Positions 1 to 11,665 of a DNA stretch of 64,000 bases are shown one piece after another (positions within the stretch are counted from its first letter, which is position 1; every line of letters starts with the position of its first letter). This DNA comes from Muricea muricata. Taxonomy: Eukaryota; Cnidaria; Anthozoa; Malacalcyonacea; Plexauridae. Location of the stretch: contig OY979718.1 in NCBI GenBank assembly GCA_963855995.1, positions 33,236,982 to 33,300,981 of the forward strand, read 5' to 3'. The position numbers were made by a program, and so were the translations under genes. Below the pieces are notes generated by a model. It was not told the origin of the DNA. It was given only the letters and a program-made list of their open reading frames with translations, and made no database searches.

Positions 1-593
1 TTCCTGGCGACTGTAAACAATTTGTAGTTGATAAACAACATAGGAAGAATGAATATAACACCAAGTATAAGAAGACCAACTTCATAGGGGATGACCAAGT
101 TGTTTGCGGACGTGGCTACTACACTTGCTTCAATACTAACACAGAAGATAAAAAGAGTTAAAAGTTTCCCCTTCGTCATGGATGTTCGATGAAATATCGG
201 ATAATGCGTCGCCAAATATCCATCAACGCTCATCACAAAAAGAGCGACAAGAGAAAAACCAAAGAGGGCAAGTAATAGCTCGCGAGAAATGACCAGCCAG
301 CCAGGATACACGTTCATCTTTTCAGTCAACCATAACATTGTCCCAAGAGCCATGACAGGATGATGAGTTATAGCCACAAGCAAATCGCAACAGGACAAAA
401 TCATTATCGCGAAATAACACAGCTTCTTTCGAAGTTGTACAGATCTCCAGAAACTGACTATGACCACAGAATTTAAACATAATCTTGAGAAAAAGAACAA
501 TATGTTCACGACAAATATGAATATTAGGTTCACAAAATAAACGATCTCCATGGCAATTTGTCTCTTGGGAAGAAATGAGTAGAGACTGCACAT
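1..593 (-). CDS. Rhodopsin-like GPCR, N-terminal part (runs off left edge)
   Basis: The minus strand reads open from an ATG at 593 to the window edge (197 codons, no stop, no intron). It shows TM1 at residues about 18-48 with the conserved Asn (N41 in LNSVV), TM2 at 59-88 with the TM2 Asp (D70 in CCDLL), and TM3 ending in the DRY-position motif DGY (D124-Y126), followed by LATHYP, typical of class A receptors. TM4 follows and the window ends at the start of what looks like TM5. The very short N-terminus carries no signal peptide. The Arg of DRY is replaced by Gly, which is common in divergent cnidarian orphan receptors; ligand and G-protein coupling cannot be inferred. A single coding exon is normal for this family. 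It lies downstream of, and in the same orientation as, the DDX3-like exons. Confidence 0.82.
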   Translation of the reverse strand, partial: MCSLYSFLPKRQIAMEIVYFVNLIFIFVVNILFFFSRLCLNSVVIVSFWRSVQLRKKLCYFAIMILSCCDLLVAITHHPVMALGTMLWLTEKMNVYPGWLVISRELLLALFGFSLVALFVMSVDGYLATHYPIFHRTSMTKGKLLTLFIFCVSIEASVVATSANNLVIPYEVGLLILGVIFILPMLFINYKLFTVAR

Positions 594-2447
594 GGTAAAT
601 CTAAATTGTGTAGTACACGACGTATATGAGACATATGCATTACACAAGATTAATACGTACATTTTTTCGAAACACCTGCCTGAAAATTCTTAATAAACAC
701 TTGAAAGTGACTTTTTGGTACGTGTTGATGCCTTGCGTGAAAGTGGCTAGCTGCTATTTTTCAAGTGTGGAAATTCATGGCTTCAACATTTCGCCCAATT
801 CTCAATATAAGATTAAAGAATTTTTTTATCCCAATACTAACCTGAATGCACACTCTAAACTAACTTGGTCGGTTGATGGCTTGTTTCTAGAAACATTGTA
901 TACTAACGGCGATATGAAAATAACGTTAGGATTGTAGTGATACCGAATATCTTTCAGGCCTTTTTGCCTTCAAAACGTGAGCTAGAGTTACCACTCCAGT
1001 GTAAGATAGAGAGCAGCTGTTGCTGCTATCATGGCCTCTTTGCCCGCACAGACGAAAACAAATTAATTTTAAACAGGCTTATGTACATAGCAACTAAGCT
1101 CTAGAGCGACAGAAAGAGCCTGTACGAGAATAAACACTCAGGGTCTAAGCCAGAGTCTAAGAGGCTGCTAAATATTTGATTTCTGTTACATCTTGACATT
1201 TTCATGCCGAGAGAATTCTTCCACAGTACAAAGACGTACTCAATCGACATTACATTGTTAGCCTATTAACCATGTCATTGGAAGATCACTGTCGTCACTT
1301 AAGATGAAAACACTTCTCAGTCATGGTACCTTGGCCAGTAACCAAGTACACTATACGCACATCTACTAGCAAAATCCTGCGAGAGTATTTATGATACGAT
1401 TATCAAACCGACCAAAAGCCGTCTTTTTCAAGTTGTACCATATAATGGCGTAGGTTCGACCAAACCTCAAGCATTGCAAAACAACAGAAAAAATCACAAG
1501 AAAATAAAAGATATCTCAAAGACACTGACAGGTAAACTGTGGTTCAACCCACAAAAAAGAGGGAAAAAGTTGCTGCTTATACTTCATGTCATGTTGGGAT
1601 CCGCCCAAGCTAAATGAATTTCCTGGTCACAACGTCTTATACATGTTTTAAGTAAACTAACAAGTGTTGTGTGGTTTCGTTAAGCTCTTCTATTTTTATT
1701 CATTGAAAGACAATTTGATACCAGTATGTGAAATTTTTTGAAAAATTGGGTTCAAACAAATTTACGGACAGCCATCTATGGCAATATAACATAGCTAAAA
1801 GTTACTCGGTGCCCTGGGCCTGCTACAATTTGTAAACTTTGAGCAAAGTGGAAAGTTTAGACCACGCAGGTCTAACTGCAATTTTTGGCTACCTGCAAAA
1901 ACAGTTGGTCTGTTAAATATTATATTAATAAATGGTATACAAATTTATGAAGGGACTTTATTTGTCGAAGAATCATATTGTACCTATTTTCGATATCTAT
2001 TTGTAATGAACAAGCTTAGCAATATAACGGCCATGGAATTTTTGCCCTGGATTAAAAAATCTCTCTTTATTCGCCATGTTTTAGTCTCTTGTCCTTGAAG
2101 CGATTACAGTACTTATATAGGCCTTTACTATCTTAAATTGCAATAACAAGACTAGCGTATATACATATAATTTGGATTGGGCGATACTTCTATCGATATT
2201 TTTAGTGGAAACATTATTATCAAAATTATTGTCATGTAAAGCATGTAATCGTGACACCTAAAATGAATAACATTGTTTTCGATCTGTATAGCGTATGTAC
2301 TTGATTTACAGTGCGTTGGCAGGTGTGGGTCCACGATTTTGTGTCTTTAGAGGTACAGACAATCATTTTAAAAACTTAAATGATCTTCCAACTTGATGCT
2401 TTAATATTTCACTAGAAGAATACTCAATCTTGGCTGCACTGATTTAC
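594..2447. other. No gene recognised
   Basis: This interval separates the GPCR from the last visible DDX3-like exon. Short open frames on both strands (for example 626-937 plus and 2152-2334 minus) show no recognisable motif. I looked for the missing DEAD-box core exons (GxGKT, DEAD, SAT motifs) on the minus strand and did not find them. Confidence 0.5.
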
Positions 2448-5400
2448 CTTTCTACTCTTTCATTTCTTTGCAGCAACTTGCCCCAATCCTCGGCAGCAGG
2501 GAGAGACATCCAGGGATCTACAAAACATTACAGTACATTCTGTAAGCCAGAGTTCATCTAGTTTTAGAAAAGTAAAATGTAATTTCGTTTCAAGGCCACC
2601 TATTCAAGGACCACAAAGACTTCTCAACACCTTATTGCACCTTGAAACAGATTGTTAGTCGTGAAACAGAACAAATTAACATCATGGCCATTTTTCCACT
2701 ATCCTCATACTAAAGCAAGTGGACGAATTCAAGGACTTTCAAGCACTTCCTTATACATTCAAACACATTGGATTTTTGCTCTGAAATTCAAGGACGCCAA
2801 AGTGTGGCTAAACAAGATGTACATTAAGTGCAATATAAAATGTACCAGTCCTACTCCCAATGCCTTTATATGTGCTTGCAACAAGTGACCCTTTCCTTGA
2901 TCATAGCTGGCTTCTTTGATGATCTATCACCCTCATTAAGTACTAGCTATAAAATAGTTCAACCATTTTCTAAGTGGTGTATCAAGTGCATGGCAAAAAA
3001 TATTTTAGTCATTTTCATTCTGCTAATTTTTTCCTCGGCGCTTTTCAAATTTAACAGTCTTATCCTACAGGTTTTCTTTCCAACCTCAAAACTTTTCTGA
3101 GACCGATAACCTGGCATCCGCCATATTACACTATTAGGTACCTTTTGGCGAATCATAGTTCCTATCTTTGAAACTGCCACCTCCGCCACCACGTCGGCCA
3201 TATCCCCCGCCATAGCCAGTTCTGCCACCGCCGCCAAAGTTATTGTAACTGTTACCAGAGTAACCACCTCCATAACCACCACCACCACTGCTGTAGCCAC
3301 CGCCGCCATAACCACCATAACTATTGCCGCCGTAACCTCCGCCTTTTTCGTAACTTGCAGAACGGGAGTATCCTAAATGAAACAGCAAGAATGATTTAGA
3401 ATATTTCACACAGAACTTCCACTTACAAGAAGTACAAGGACCAGTGAGGTGTACATAATTATGTTGTATACGAATAGCAACAGGTCGAATAACAATATCC
3501 ACTATGCATAGTGACTTTTAAATCGTTACAAAAATAATTAAGAAAAAAATGTATTCCAATTTGGTCTTGGCAACTGACAAATTGGGTTGTCAATTTATGT
3601 TTATCTGACACTGGAGAGAAGAATGAATGTGACAACTTGGTTGAATTGATTTGATTGTGATATTTTGGAACTCTTATTCATTATTTTATTATCTAAAGAT
3701 TTATTGATAAGACTTTGCAATATTATAAATTTACACTGTCATAGATGACATAAATAAGATACAATATAATGTACACGTAATTAATATACGTAATCATAAT
3801 TTTTACATAGTAAGCATGCACATAAAAATTTAGATAACACTTAAGATGACATTGAAAGGACTAAGACTTGGGTACACTTCAGAACGTGTTGCTAAATTGG
3901 CGGAGCATTGAGCTATTGCATTCTAAATGTGGTAGATTGTTCTGGTTTGCCAGAAAAGTACATTAGGTCTAAGGTAACCAGGCATATACAAATGACGAAT
4001 ACGAGTTATTCACTCACATCCATACTCTAAATCCATAGTTACTTTTGTTCTCCGCAACACTGCCACAAGCTAACATAATAGTAACTGGCACGTGCGTGAT
4101 CTTAAAATGTAAATTGGGTATGAACAAACGTTGGCCAAATTTGTCTATAATTGTAATACTGGTCACAAACGTCATTATTCAGGCAAGTGTACGTAAAAAC
4201 AAGATACACAGAAATCAAAACAGATTTTGCTCTCCTACCTCTACCACCCCCACTTCTACCACCATGATAGTTATCTTGAAATCCGTCCGCAGAACGCTGC
4301 TGATTGCTTCCACCTCCTCCACGAAGATGAGGAGGGATGTAAGCTATATTAACAAAACAATCACAGCAAAACATTAACATTGTTTTTCAATATTGATACA
4401 TCAATTTTTCAACAACACAACAGCCCTTACAATAATTTTAAATCACATTGCCAATCTTAAACACATTCATTTTCTTTCAAAAAGTAACTGCAGGCAAACC
4501 ATGGGTGAGCATAATCACCCAGATGCTAAGTGTCGGGGATGGGATAATCCTGCTCTATTGAATGGCACTGATACTATGATTAAATGAAAGATGGCGAAAA
4601 TAATTTCAAAATTCTAGGGCTTTTGGGAAAAGCAATTCTTCCTTCAAGGCCACTTCCAGACATTCTCCTTATGTTGATTTGCTGATTGCTCTTCCTCTGG
4701 TAGCGTTAACTGCCAATCGAAAATTAGTAGCAATCACTCTTCTATTGCATAAGGAAGTTACTTTTATCAACTGATTTTCTTGTTGTGAGTACCGGTACTC
4801 CATTATTACCCAGATTTTGACAGGCTGGAATAAGATTGTGTTTTTGCAAACCTTAATCCTACAGTTTGCTGCTTATCACTTTTTGTCACTCATTAACCAT
4901 CGTTACAACAGTTTTACATGACTTGTGACCACATAACGCGAAAAACTTGCCAACAATAATTGTTTTTGACATTTGAGTGAAAAGAAGGCATACTTTCTGT
5001 ATGTCTACTTAGCTGCATGGTCAATCAACTATCTTTTTGATGGTCACTTAAAAAAGGGTCAAATTTGCTCTCGCTGACTAAAAGGATTCTAGATAATATG
5101 TGTATAGTATATAGCTAACTGTGATGATTGCTGTTATAGACATAATGTGATATGCAACTGAGAGGTGTGTGACGATATTTCAACAATGGCTCATTTGTCT
5201 GATACTGTAATGTTTATTAACTAATGGAAAGATTTATTCCAGCACGAAAATGTCAAGGTGCAAGGGAAATCTAATATTTGAACAGCCATGACTTGAATGT
5301 GGCCAAGACCCTGCTTAACTGCCTCATATAAAAATTTGTGTGCTGCCAGATTGAATTTGGTGGACTTTTAGTTGGACATCGTAAAGTAGCACTCCAATGT

Positions 5401-7612
5401 CAGAAAAGTGCAATGTTATTGCACTTGCAGAGTGAATTACTCGAAACTGCTGTCACGAGAGTTACAATTTGACCTCCAACTACTTCACTTGGAACTTTAG
5501 CCATTCTTTACAATCTGTTGCACAAGCATGTGGAGGATTATGGAACTTACCTTGAAATTATACATCACAAAATATTTCAACAACAAAATGTGGGCATAAT
5601 TTCAGAGCTTAAAGTTAAAGAACCTAAAGCAGGTATACTTTAGGAAAATATAAGAAAATATTCTTTAAGAAAATATTTAAAATATCTTTAAGAAAATATT
5701 CTTTTTAAAACGTGGCTGCTAGAATCAAGTCAATCACAAACAAAATAATGTTTATACGTCAAGGTTTTCCAAAATAAGCTGATGTCTGATACACTTTTGA
5801 AAAGTTTTCAACACGGGAATGACTCAAGTATGCAGAAAAACTGTTAATTGTTTATTGTTATATACTAAATCAAAGCAGAGTCAAATAACAAGAAACACAG
5901 TGCTTGCAAAATCACCTGCTTAACAGGTAAACTAACACCTCTTCAATGTCCCAAAGGGAACCACATTGTTTCTTCATCTAACTTGACATGAAAAAATGAG
6001 AAATAACTTGGGCAACCAAATTGTTAGTGTTGCAAAGGGGCAAAGGCAATCACTTTCTGCAAGTCCTAACTAACAAGTTAGGCGGGAGAATTCTTGATAT
6101 TGCATGGACCCAAATCCAATTATACATTAAAAACATTTGTAGTAGTAAAATGTGCCAGATTTACATAGATTTTGCCATAAATACTATATTGCTTTCGTCA
6201 AAGTTGAAGTCTTTTATCATGTTTAAATACTTCACAACAGTGAAGTATTTGAAGTGTCAGTTTAACAGATGAAGGATAACCCCATTATCTTTTTTTTACT
6301 AATGAATCCAGCAAAGTTATCGAGGCAAATCTGCTACAGGGCATTTCGGTGTTGTGATATCTTTTATGGGAGAGTTCAATCACTTTGGGGCATAGGCACC
6401 AAACTAAGAATGATTGGATGCTGATGATGTAAGCACTTGACAAATGCTGGATAGTGAGAATTGCCCGGGGTTGGCAACCAATCACAATCAAGAACAATGC
6501 TTGAATTCATAGTTATTACCACAAATCTTGGATACCAGCTAATTTATTCCCAGATATCTTAAAATGTCTTTTAATTTACCCATGATCAACAAGAAAAACA
6601 GGATATATATATATGTGATCATCATTATTACAAAATATGTAAAGCACAATTCAAGCTTGAAACACAAGCACCAAACACAACTATGGCAGATTTTGATGCC
6701 ACAAACAATGTTATAGAATGAGATCTGGTATCTGTCCAGACAGATATTTTTCCCAAAAATCCACCATCCAGAGTACTGTTTTCAACAAACAACCTTGAAC
6801 AGCAATAAATGTGCAACCATGACGGTGCATATATGTGGGCAATAGAGAGTTGGTTGTCTAGGCCCTTGAGAATAAATTGTTAGCACTTGACAGACAACAC
6901 GCTTAGTGGAAACCTAACATATGTTTAGCTGTTTTACAACAAAATTATGGCACACAAAATAGTTATGCAAGAAATCATAGTTGATTACCCCCTTTATAAA
7001 GCATAAACTTTAGCTAACATAAAAAAGGTCGCTTACCATAAATGGTTAGGAACAAACATAATTAAAAGTTAGTCACATAGACCGATACATATTTGGCAAT
7101 TTCACCCATTAGCCAACTTCGTGGTGGCGAGAAAACTTTGGGCGATTTGTACTTATTTTTGACCTCGCTAATTTGTGGCATCGACGAGCGATATAAAAAG
7201 GAAAATGATATGAATAAGATCTGGCGTTTGACCTGATCACAAATACAAAAGAAAACTTACTGTTTTGTGAAGACTTTTGTGTGCCAGGGGTCCGGCTTTG
7301 CGGATCTCCGGCGTTCAAGTCTAGGCCAGCTAACTGCAAAATAGAAAGACGGAATACGTCAATAAAACGGAACGGTTCTAAGAGACATGTAAAAACATGC
7401 GAATAGTTATTTCTAAAAGGATAAGCCAAATAAACCGAGCGAATATCAAGTTTTGTATATAGCAATTTCGACCATGACAAAGCTATTTTACGGCATCGTG
7501 TTCAAAGCGATATATCTGCTCTCGCAGGCCACGATTGGCTTTAATTTTTGTTTAGCATATTACTTACTTGCTGATCTAGACTTCGGTTAGTTTCGGGGGC
7601 ACCATGACTCAT
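2448..7612 (-). CDS. DDX3: DDX3/PL10-type DEAD-box RNA helicase, N-terminal five exons only
   Basis: Five minus-strand exons join in phase with GT/AG borders: 7568-7612, 7261-7333, 4239-4343, 3142-3372 and 2448-2517 (524 nt, 174 codons). The start MSHGAPE and the following LDQQ and LAGLDLN match the DDX3/Belle/Ded1 N-terminus, including the eIF4E-binding-like YIPPHLR motif straight after the exon 2/3 join. Exon 4 encodes a long Gly/Tyr/Arg-rich RGG-like tract. Exon 5 gives AEDWGKLLQRNERVER, the segment just before the Q motif. A read-through of exon 4 meets a stop at 3134, but an AAG|GTACC donor at 3142 leads in phase into exon 5. In the family this is an ATP-dependent helicase of translation initiation and germ granules. 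The Q motif, Walker A, DEAD and SAT regions are absent from the window, so the gene is either cut short or continues left beyond the GPCR. Confidence 0.88.
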
Positions 7613-9339
7613 AACTGTAGAGATATTATTGTGAAAAAAATATCAATTTCGCTCCTCGTTGTTCAACAAGTAAAGGGTGAAGTGAGCCTTCAAGCCAGGC
7701 TGACGTCACCTGCATGGCATGCGTCCACTGACCTAACACAACTGGAACATTATTGACCATTTATTGACCTTTCGTGCCAAAATTGATTGACATTATTTTA
7801 AAATTGGCATATGAACAGAAAAAAGGAAACGATAGAAAAAAGTGGTCTTCTAATAGGCCGTGTGCATACAAAAAATTTAAATAGTTTAGAATTAATATTA
7901 AATTTCCTTCGTTTGGTTTTAAAGTGGATGATTTTATTGAAGCAGAAAGATAACTAATGAAAGAATGAGTTCCACTTTAGTCTGCTGTCAAAAGTTTGAA
8001 AGAGGCTGTAAAGTCCGTTTTGTGCATGCGCTAACATTTATAACAGGAGGGGCATATATATGAACACATTCCCAGATTTCTCACTTTTTGAACTTTTCTA
8101 AATTGGAACTCTTTTCATATTCATTTGTGAGTATATCAAGCCAAAACAGAGTCAGATATTCGATTAGTTTATACTCGGCGGGGTGGGGGGGGATTCCCAT
8201 TTCCAGAAAACTTTTTAGGCGAAATCCCATCTAGGCCGTGAGCAATCATGCTATTTTTTACTAGACAATAGGTTATTTTCACACTTTTGTTAAAATTTCA
8301 ATCCATTAGCTTTGCTTCTTGTCAACATTTCTCAGGTATTCTTGTTTGGTATTCCGGTACAACATGAGCTCGTCCTCTGAATTTACTATATCAGTAAATT
8401 CTTAAACGCCTCTGAATTTACTAATATAGTAAATTCGCGACAAAGTTAATGCACCGTAACAATTGGACATGGACCAAACATTACAAAGGTAAGATTCACT
8501 TTAAGGGGTGGGTGGCCAGTGGCGGAAGGTGGCAGCTGTCACAATCTTTTTTGCTATAAGGTGAATAATAGGTGGTCACAAATCACCCATTTTCTCGGTA
8601 TCGCTCGCGTTTTTTGCTTGGGAACTTTTTTGGTGGCAGTGTATCTATATTTCATTCAAATAAACCACAAACCACGTGTTTCCTAGATGAGTACCAAGGA
8701 ATTAAACAGCTCCTATTTCGTCTCCTGCTTTATCGCAGCTCCTATTTTATCTCTTCAGGACTCTCTATGCAATTAGTGAATTTTCTGTCTAATACATTCA
8801 TTGCGTGCATTACAAATAACGGATTAGAAAGAACGAGAGATCTATGAACGTTTGACTTTTAAAACGCAGGTGGTAAACTGAAAATCAAACTATTCCTGCT
8901 CTAAAGAAATTTGAAAAGTGAACTGTAATCCTTGTAGCATGCACCACTATTCAAAGGCATAATTTTTTCACCCATCGTCAAACAGAGGAACAATCGTTCA
9001 ACGACTTTGTAAGTGAACAACAAAAAACTTAGTGTCGAATACAAAGATCACGAAAGAACTCATTTACTAAAGATATGATTATTTGTCGTGCTGCTGAAAC
9101 CAAGGTGGATTCTACTGAATTTTTGGAGAAATTCAACGGATTGTTTTCCATTGGTTGGCGTAATGGCGTGACTTCCTTCTTTTCTGCATTGTTGGGCCAA
9201 TGTTGGCGTACAAGCGTCTGGTAAATCGACGTAAATGCAGTAAATTATTTAGATTGATAAATTGGGAACTTTTTCAGAGTAACTTCGGCGTAACACCAAC
9301 ATGAAATCCACCTGATGCTGATAGCAGCCTTTGTGAGCG
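7613..9339. other. 5' flank of DDX3-like gene; no gene recognised
   Basis: The interval upstream of the helicase start contains a poly-G run near 8186, the twin palindromes at 8379-8436 and an inverted pair (AGGTGGATT near 9103, AATCCACCT near 9305) just before the LINE. The open frame at 8572-8847 has no recognisable domain. Confidence 0.4.
8379..8436. repeat. Two tandem 23-bp near-palindromes
   Basis: GAATTTACTATATCAGTAAATTC at 8379-8401 and a close variant at 8414-8436 are each near-perfect inverted repeats. Both are preceded by CCTCT, so the whole unit is duplicated about 35 bp apart. Confidence 0.7.
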
Positions 9340-11190
9340 ATGAACTTGGTCAATTCTTGGGCTAGATACTTTGAGTCGCTGGAACAAGATATTCAGTCAA
9401 ATCCGAAACGGTTCTGGTCTGCTTTCAAACTCTCCGATAAAGCGAGCTGCAGTGTTCCTCAGCAAGTGTCAATACCGTCAACAATCAAAGACACGGTCAC
9501 AGGTAAACCAGTTCGGGAATTAGTCTCCAGCCCGGTTGAGATTGCTGAAGTCTTCAACAATCACTTTACATCCATATTCTCCAGTGATACACTCGAACTT
9601 CGCCCACATTTACCACCTGCCAGCGGCCCATCATTTTGCGAAATCTCTCTCTCTACCTGTGAAGTAGCTGCTGCCCTTCATTCACTTGACGTTAGTAAAG
9701 CATCAGGTCCTGACGAGATCACCGCTAGACTTTTGAAAGAAACAGCAGAACAAATTGCACCATCATTAACATTACTATACAACCAGTCGCTTAACATAGG
9801 CGTGTTTCCGGAAGAGTGGAAGTTGGCAAACATTGTCCCGGTATTCAAGAAAGACATCAAGGAATATGTAGAGAACTATCGACCAATATCCCTGCTATCA
9901 ATCATATCAAAGGTCCTTGAACGATGTGTCTTGGTCAGACTACGGGATCATCTCTTGCAGCTGTTACACCGAGCGCAACATGGTTTTATTCCCGGCAGAT
10001 CCTGTGTTACCGAATTGGTCGAAGTTCTCAACTACATTGGCTCGCTACTGGATTCTGGCCAGCAAACTGATGTGATATACCTAGACATGTCTAAGGCTTT
10101 TGATAAGGTTCAACATTCCCTCATCATAGCCAGATTGCAGCAATTTAATATCTCCGGTAGTTTGTTGAAATGGTTCACCTCATGTTTGTGTGGTCGAAGA
10201 CAACGAGTGACAGTACTTGGTGCAACATCTCAAGAACGAGAGGTATCATCGGGAGTTCCACAGGGCTCGATCCTAGGGCCAGTACTTTTCCTCTTATATG
10301 TCAACGACCTACCCAAGGCTGTGATGTCATCAAAAGTGGCTTGCTTCGCTGATGACACCAAAGTCCTGAAGAGAGTTGAAAGTCAACAAGATAGCGTTGA
10401 TCTTCAAAGTGACATAGACAACCTCAACTCTTGGGCTAGACTCAGTGGGTTGACGTTCAACCATTCGAAATGTAAGTGTCAGCGCATCACGAGGAAAAAA
10501 ACACCTGCAAACTACCCATATACTATGATTGGCTCACAACTGGGTGCTGTGAAGCAGGACCTTGGTGTGTGGATATCGAGTGACTTGACCTGGAACAAGC
10601 AAGTCGTTGAACAGAGCTCAAAAGCAAACAAACTTTTGGGTTGCATCAAGAGATCGTGTAAAGAGATAAGAAACCCTAGAACAAGAAGATGCCTTTTCCT
10701 GGTGATTGTACGACCTCATCTCGGCTACGCTACGCAGATTTGGGCCCCTCAGACGATCGAACTGATTAAACGAGCAGAACGAGTTCAGCGTCGTGCATCC
10801 AAATTTATTTTGAATCTCCCACACGATTGTCAGACCAACTACAAGAATCGGCTGAAAGAAAGCAAGTTGCTACCGCTTAGTTTCTGGCACGAATATTTGG
10901 ACCTTGTGTTGTTATTCAAGATGGTGAATGGTTTGGTGCACGTTAGCGATGACGTCATTCCAGAAAGAAACATTGGGAACACGAGAACAACAAGAGCCAC
11001 GAGCAACCCAGAAACCATTCTGCTCCGTGAGACAAAATGCAGAACGGCGACATTTCAACGCTCGTTCATCAACAGGTCGACCAGAATATGGAACATTCTA
11101 CCTGATGATCTGCGGCATCAATCCTTAAACTTGGTCAAATTTAAATCTCTATTACGCGAATATTACCGCACTGCTTTAAATCTAGTCTAA
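9340..11190 (+). CDS. LINE reverse transcriptase (616 codons, open)
   Basis: The protein contains all main RT blocks in order: a KASGPDEI-type block near residue 120, YRPISLLS near 180, the first catalytic Asp in YLDMSKAFDKV near 247, SSGVPQGSILGP near 305, and the catalytic FADDT box at about 336-340. A thumb and C-terminal region follows, ending in a WNILPDDLR segment typical of CR1/L2-type LINEs. An in-frame TGA lies immediately upstream of the ATG at 9340, and no apurinic endonuclease is encoded. It would copy its own RNA at the target site. The frame has no stop or frameshift over 1.85 kb, suggesting a fairly young insertion or 3' half of an active family. It is not a host gene. Confidence 0.93.
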   Translation: MNLVNSWARYFESLEQDIQSNPKRFWSAFKLSDKASCSVPQQVSIPSTIKDTVTGKPVRELVSSPVEIAEVFNNHFTSIFSSDTLELRPHLPPASGPSFCEISLSTCEVAAALHSLDVSKASGPDEITARLLKETAEQIAPSLTLLYNQSLNIGVFPEEWKLANIVPVFKKDIKEYVENYRPISLLSIISKVLERCVLVRLRDHLLQLLHRAQHGFIPGRSCVTELVEVLNYIGSLLDSGQQTDVIYLDMSKAFDKVQHSLIIARLQQFNISGSLLKWFTSCLCGRRQRVTVLGATSQEREVSSGVPQGSILGPVLFLLYVNDLPKAVMSSKVACFADDTKVLKRVESQQDSVDLQSDIDNLNSWARLSGLTFNHSKCKCQRITRKKTPANYPYTMIGSQLGAVKQDLGVWISSDLTWNKQVVEQSSKANKLLGCIKRSCKEIRNPRTRRCLFLVIVRPHLGYATQIWAPQTIELIKRAERVQRRASKFILNLPHDCQTNYKNRLKESKLLPLSFWHEYLDLVLLFKMVNGLVHVSDDVIPERNIGNTRTTRATSNPETILLRETKCRTATFQRSFINRSTRIWNILPDDLRHQSLNLVKFKSLLREYYRTALNLV

Positions 11191-11430
11191 GTACATGATA
11201 ATCCACGGACATGGAAATCTATCTGTCTAAAGTGTAACAAGGCTCGAAGTCTGGCTAGTCAAATCTCTTGTTGTTCCTAGTGAGTTTGGGATTCGACTTC
11301 GCCCATCACTTCCGCTAGCAACCTACCTCTCGCTGATCTAGTGTGCATGTAACTGGTTAGCTCGGTAAACTAAATATTCTGCTGCTGGTGGCGGTAGTGG
11401 CGGTGGAAGTTGAATCTTGTTCTTGCTATA

Positions 11431-11510
11431 ATATTGTATTCTGTTGTGATGTATTGTATTGTACATGTATTGTATCGTATTGTATTGTACCGTGTGATGT
11501 TGTATTGCGA
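11431..11510. repeat. TATTG-rich simple repeat in LINE 3' tail
   Basis: Repeated TGTATTGTATTGTA units with small changes occur inside the 3' untranslated tail of the LINE. Confidence 0.75.
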
Positions 11511-11628
11511 TAAGTTGAGTTGTATTCTCAAATTGACCGTATTTGATAATTTTAGAAGGGCCCACAGTAATTGGTGTACACTGTTGTGGTGACCCTGCCA
11601 CTTGTTTATATCCGTGTGAATGGCGAAG

Positions 11629-11633
11629 TTTAA

Positions 11634-11664
<31 letters not shown>

Positions 11665-11665
11665 A
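11629..11665. repeat. (TAAA)n microsatellite, probable LINE 3' terminus
   Basis: About nine uninterrupted TAAA units follow the LINE tail. Short microsatellite 3' ends are typical of L2/CR1-like elements, so I place the element end here. Confidence 0.7.

Larger units (their letters stand above)
9300..11665 (+). mobile_element. 5'-truncated non-LTR retrotransposon (CR1/L2-like LINE)
   Basis: The interval carries an open reverse-transcriptase frame, a GC-richer 3' tail of about 0.4 kb with a TATTG-rich stretch (11431-11510), and ends in a TAAA/AATA microsatellite (about 11629-11665). No endonuclease domain precedes the RT, so the copy looks 5'-truncated, as is usual for LINE insertions. Family placement (CR1/L2/Rex group) rests on the RT motif style and microsatellite tail and is inference. 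I could not define target-site duplications. Confidence 0.75.

Noticed and set aside
322-591. Minus-strand open frame of 89 codons
   Set aside because: It lies in the wrong frame of the GPCR coding region, which reads with clear transmembrane segments in another frame.
2170-2215. GGATTGGGCGATACTTCTATCGATA, resembling a hAT terminus
   Set aside because: No matching inverted end or TSD nearby; too short to call an element.
3134-3502. Apparent complete Gly-rich ORF ending at a stop at 3134
   Set aside because: Its 5' part is intron sequence before the acceptor at 3373, and the stop is past a donor at 3142 that joins in phase to a recognisable DDX3 segment.
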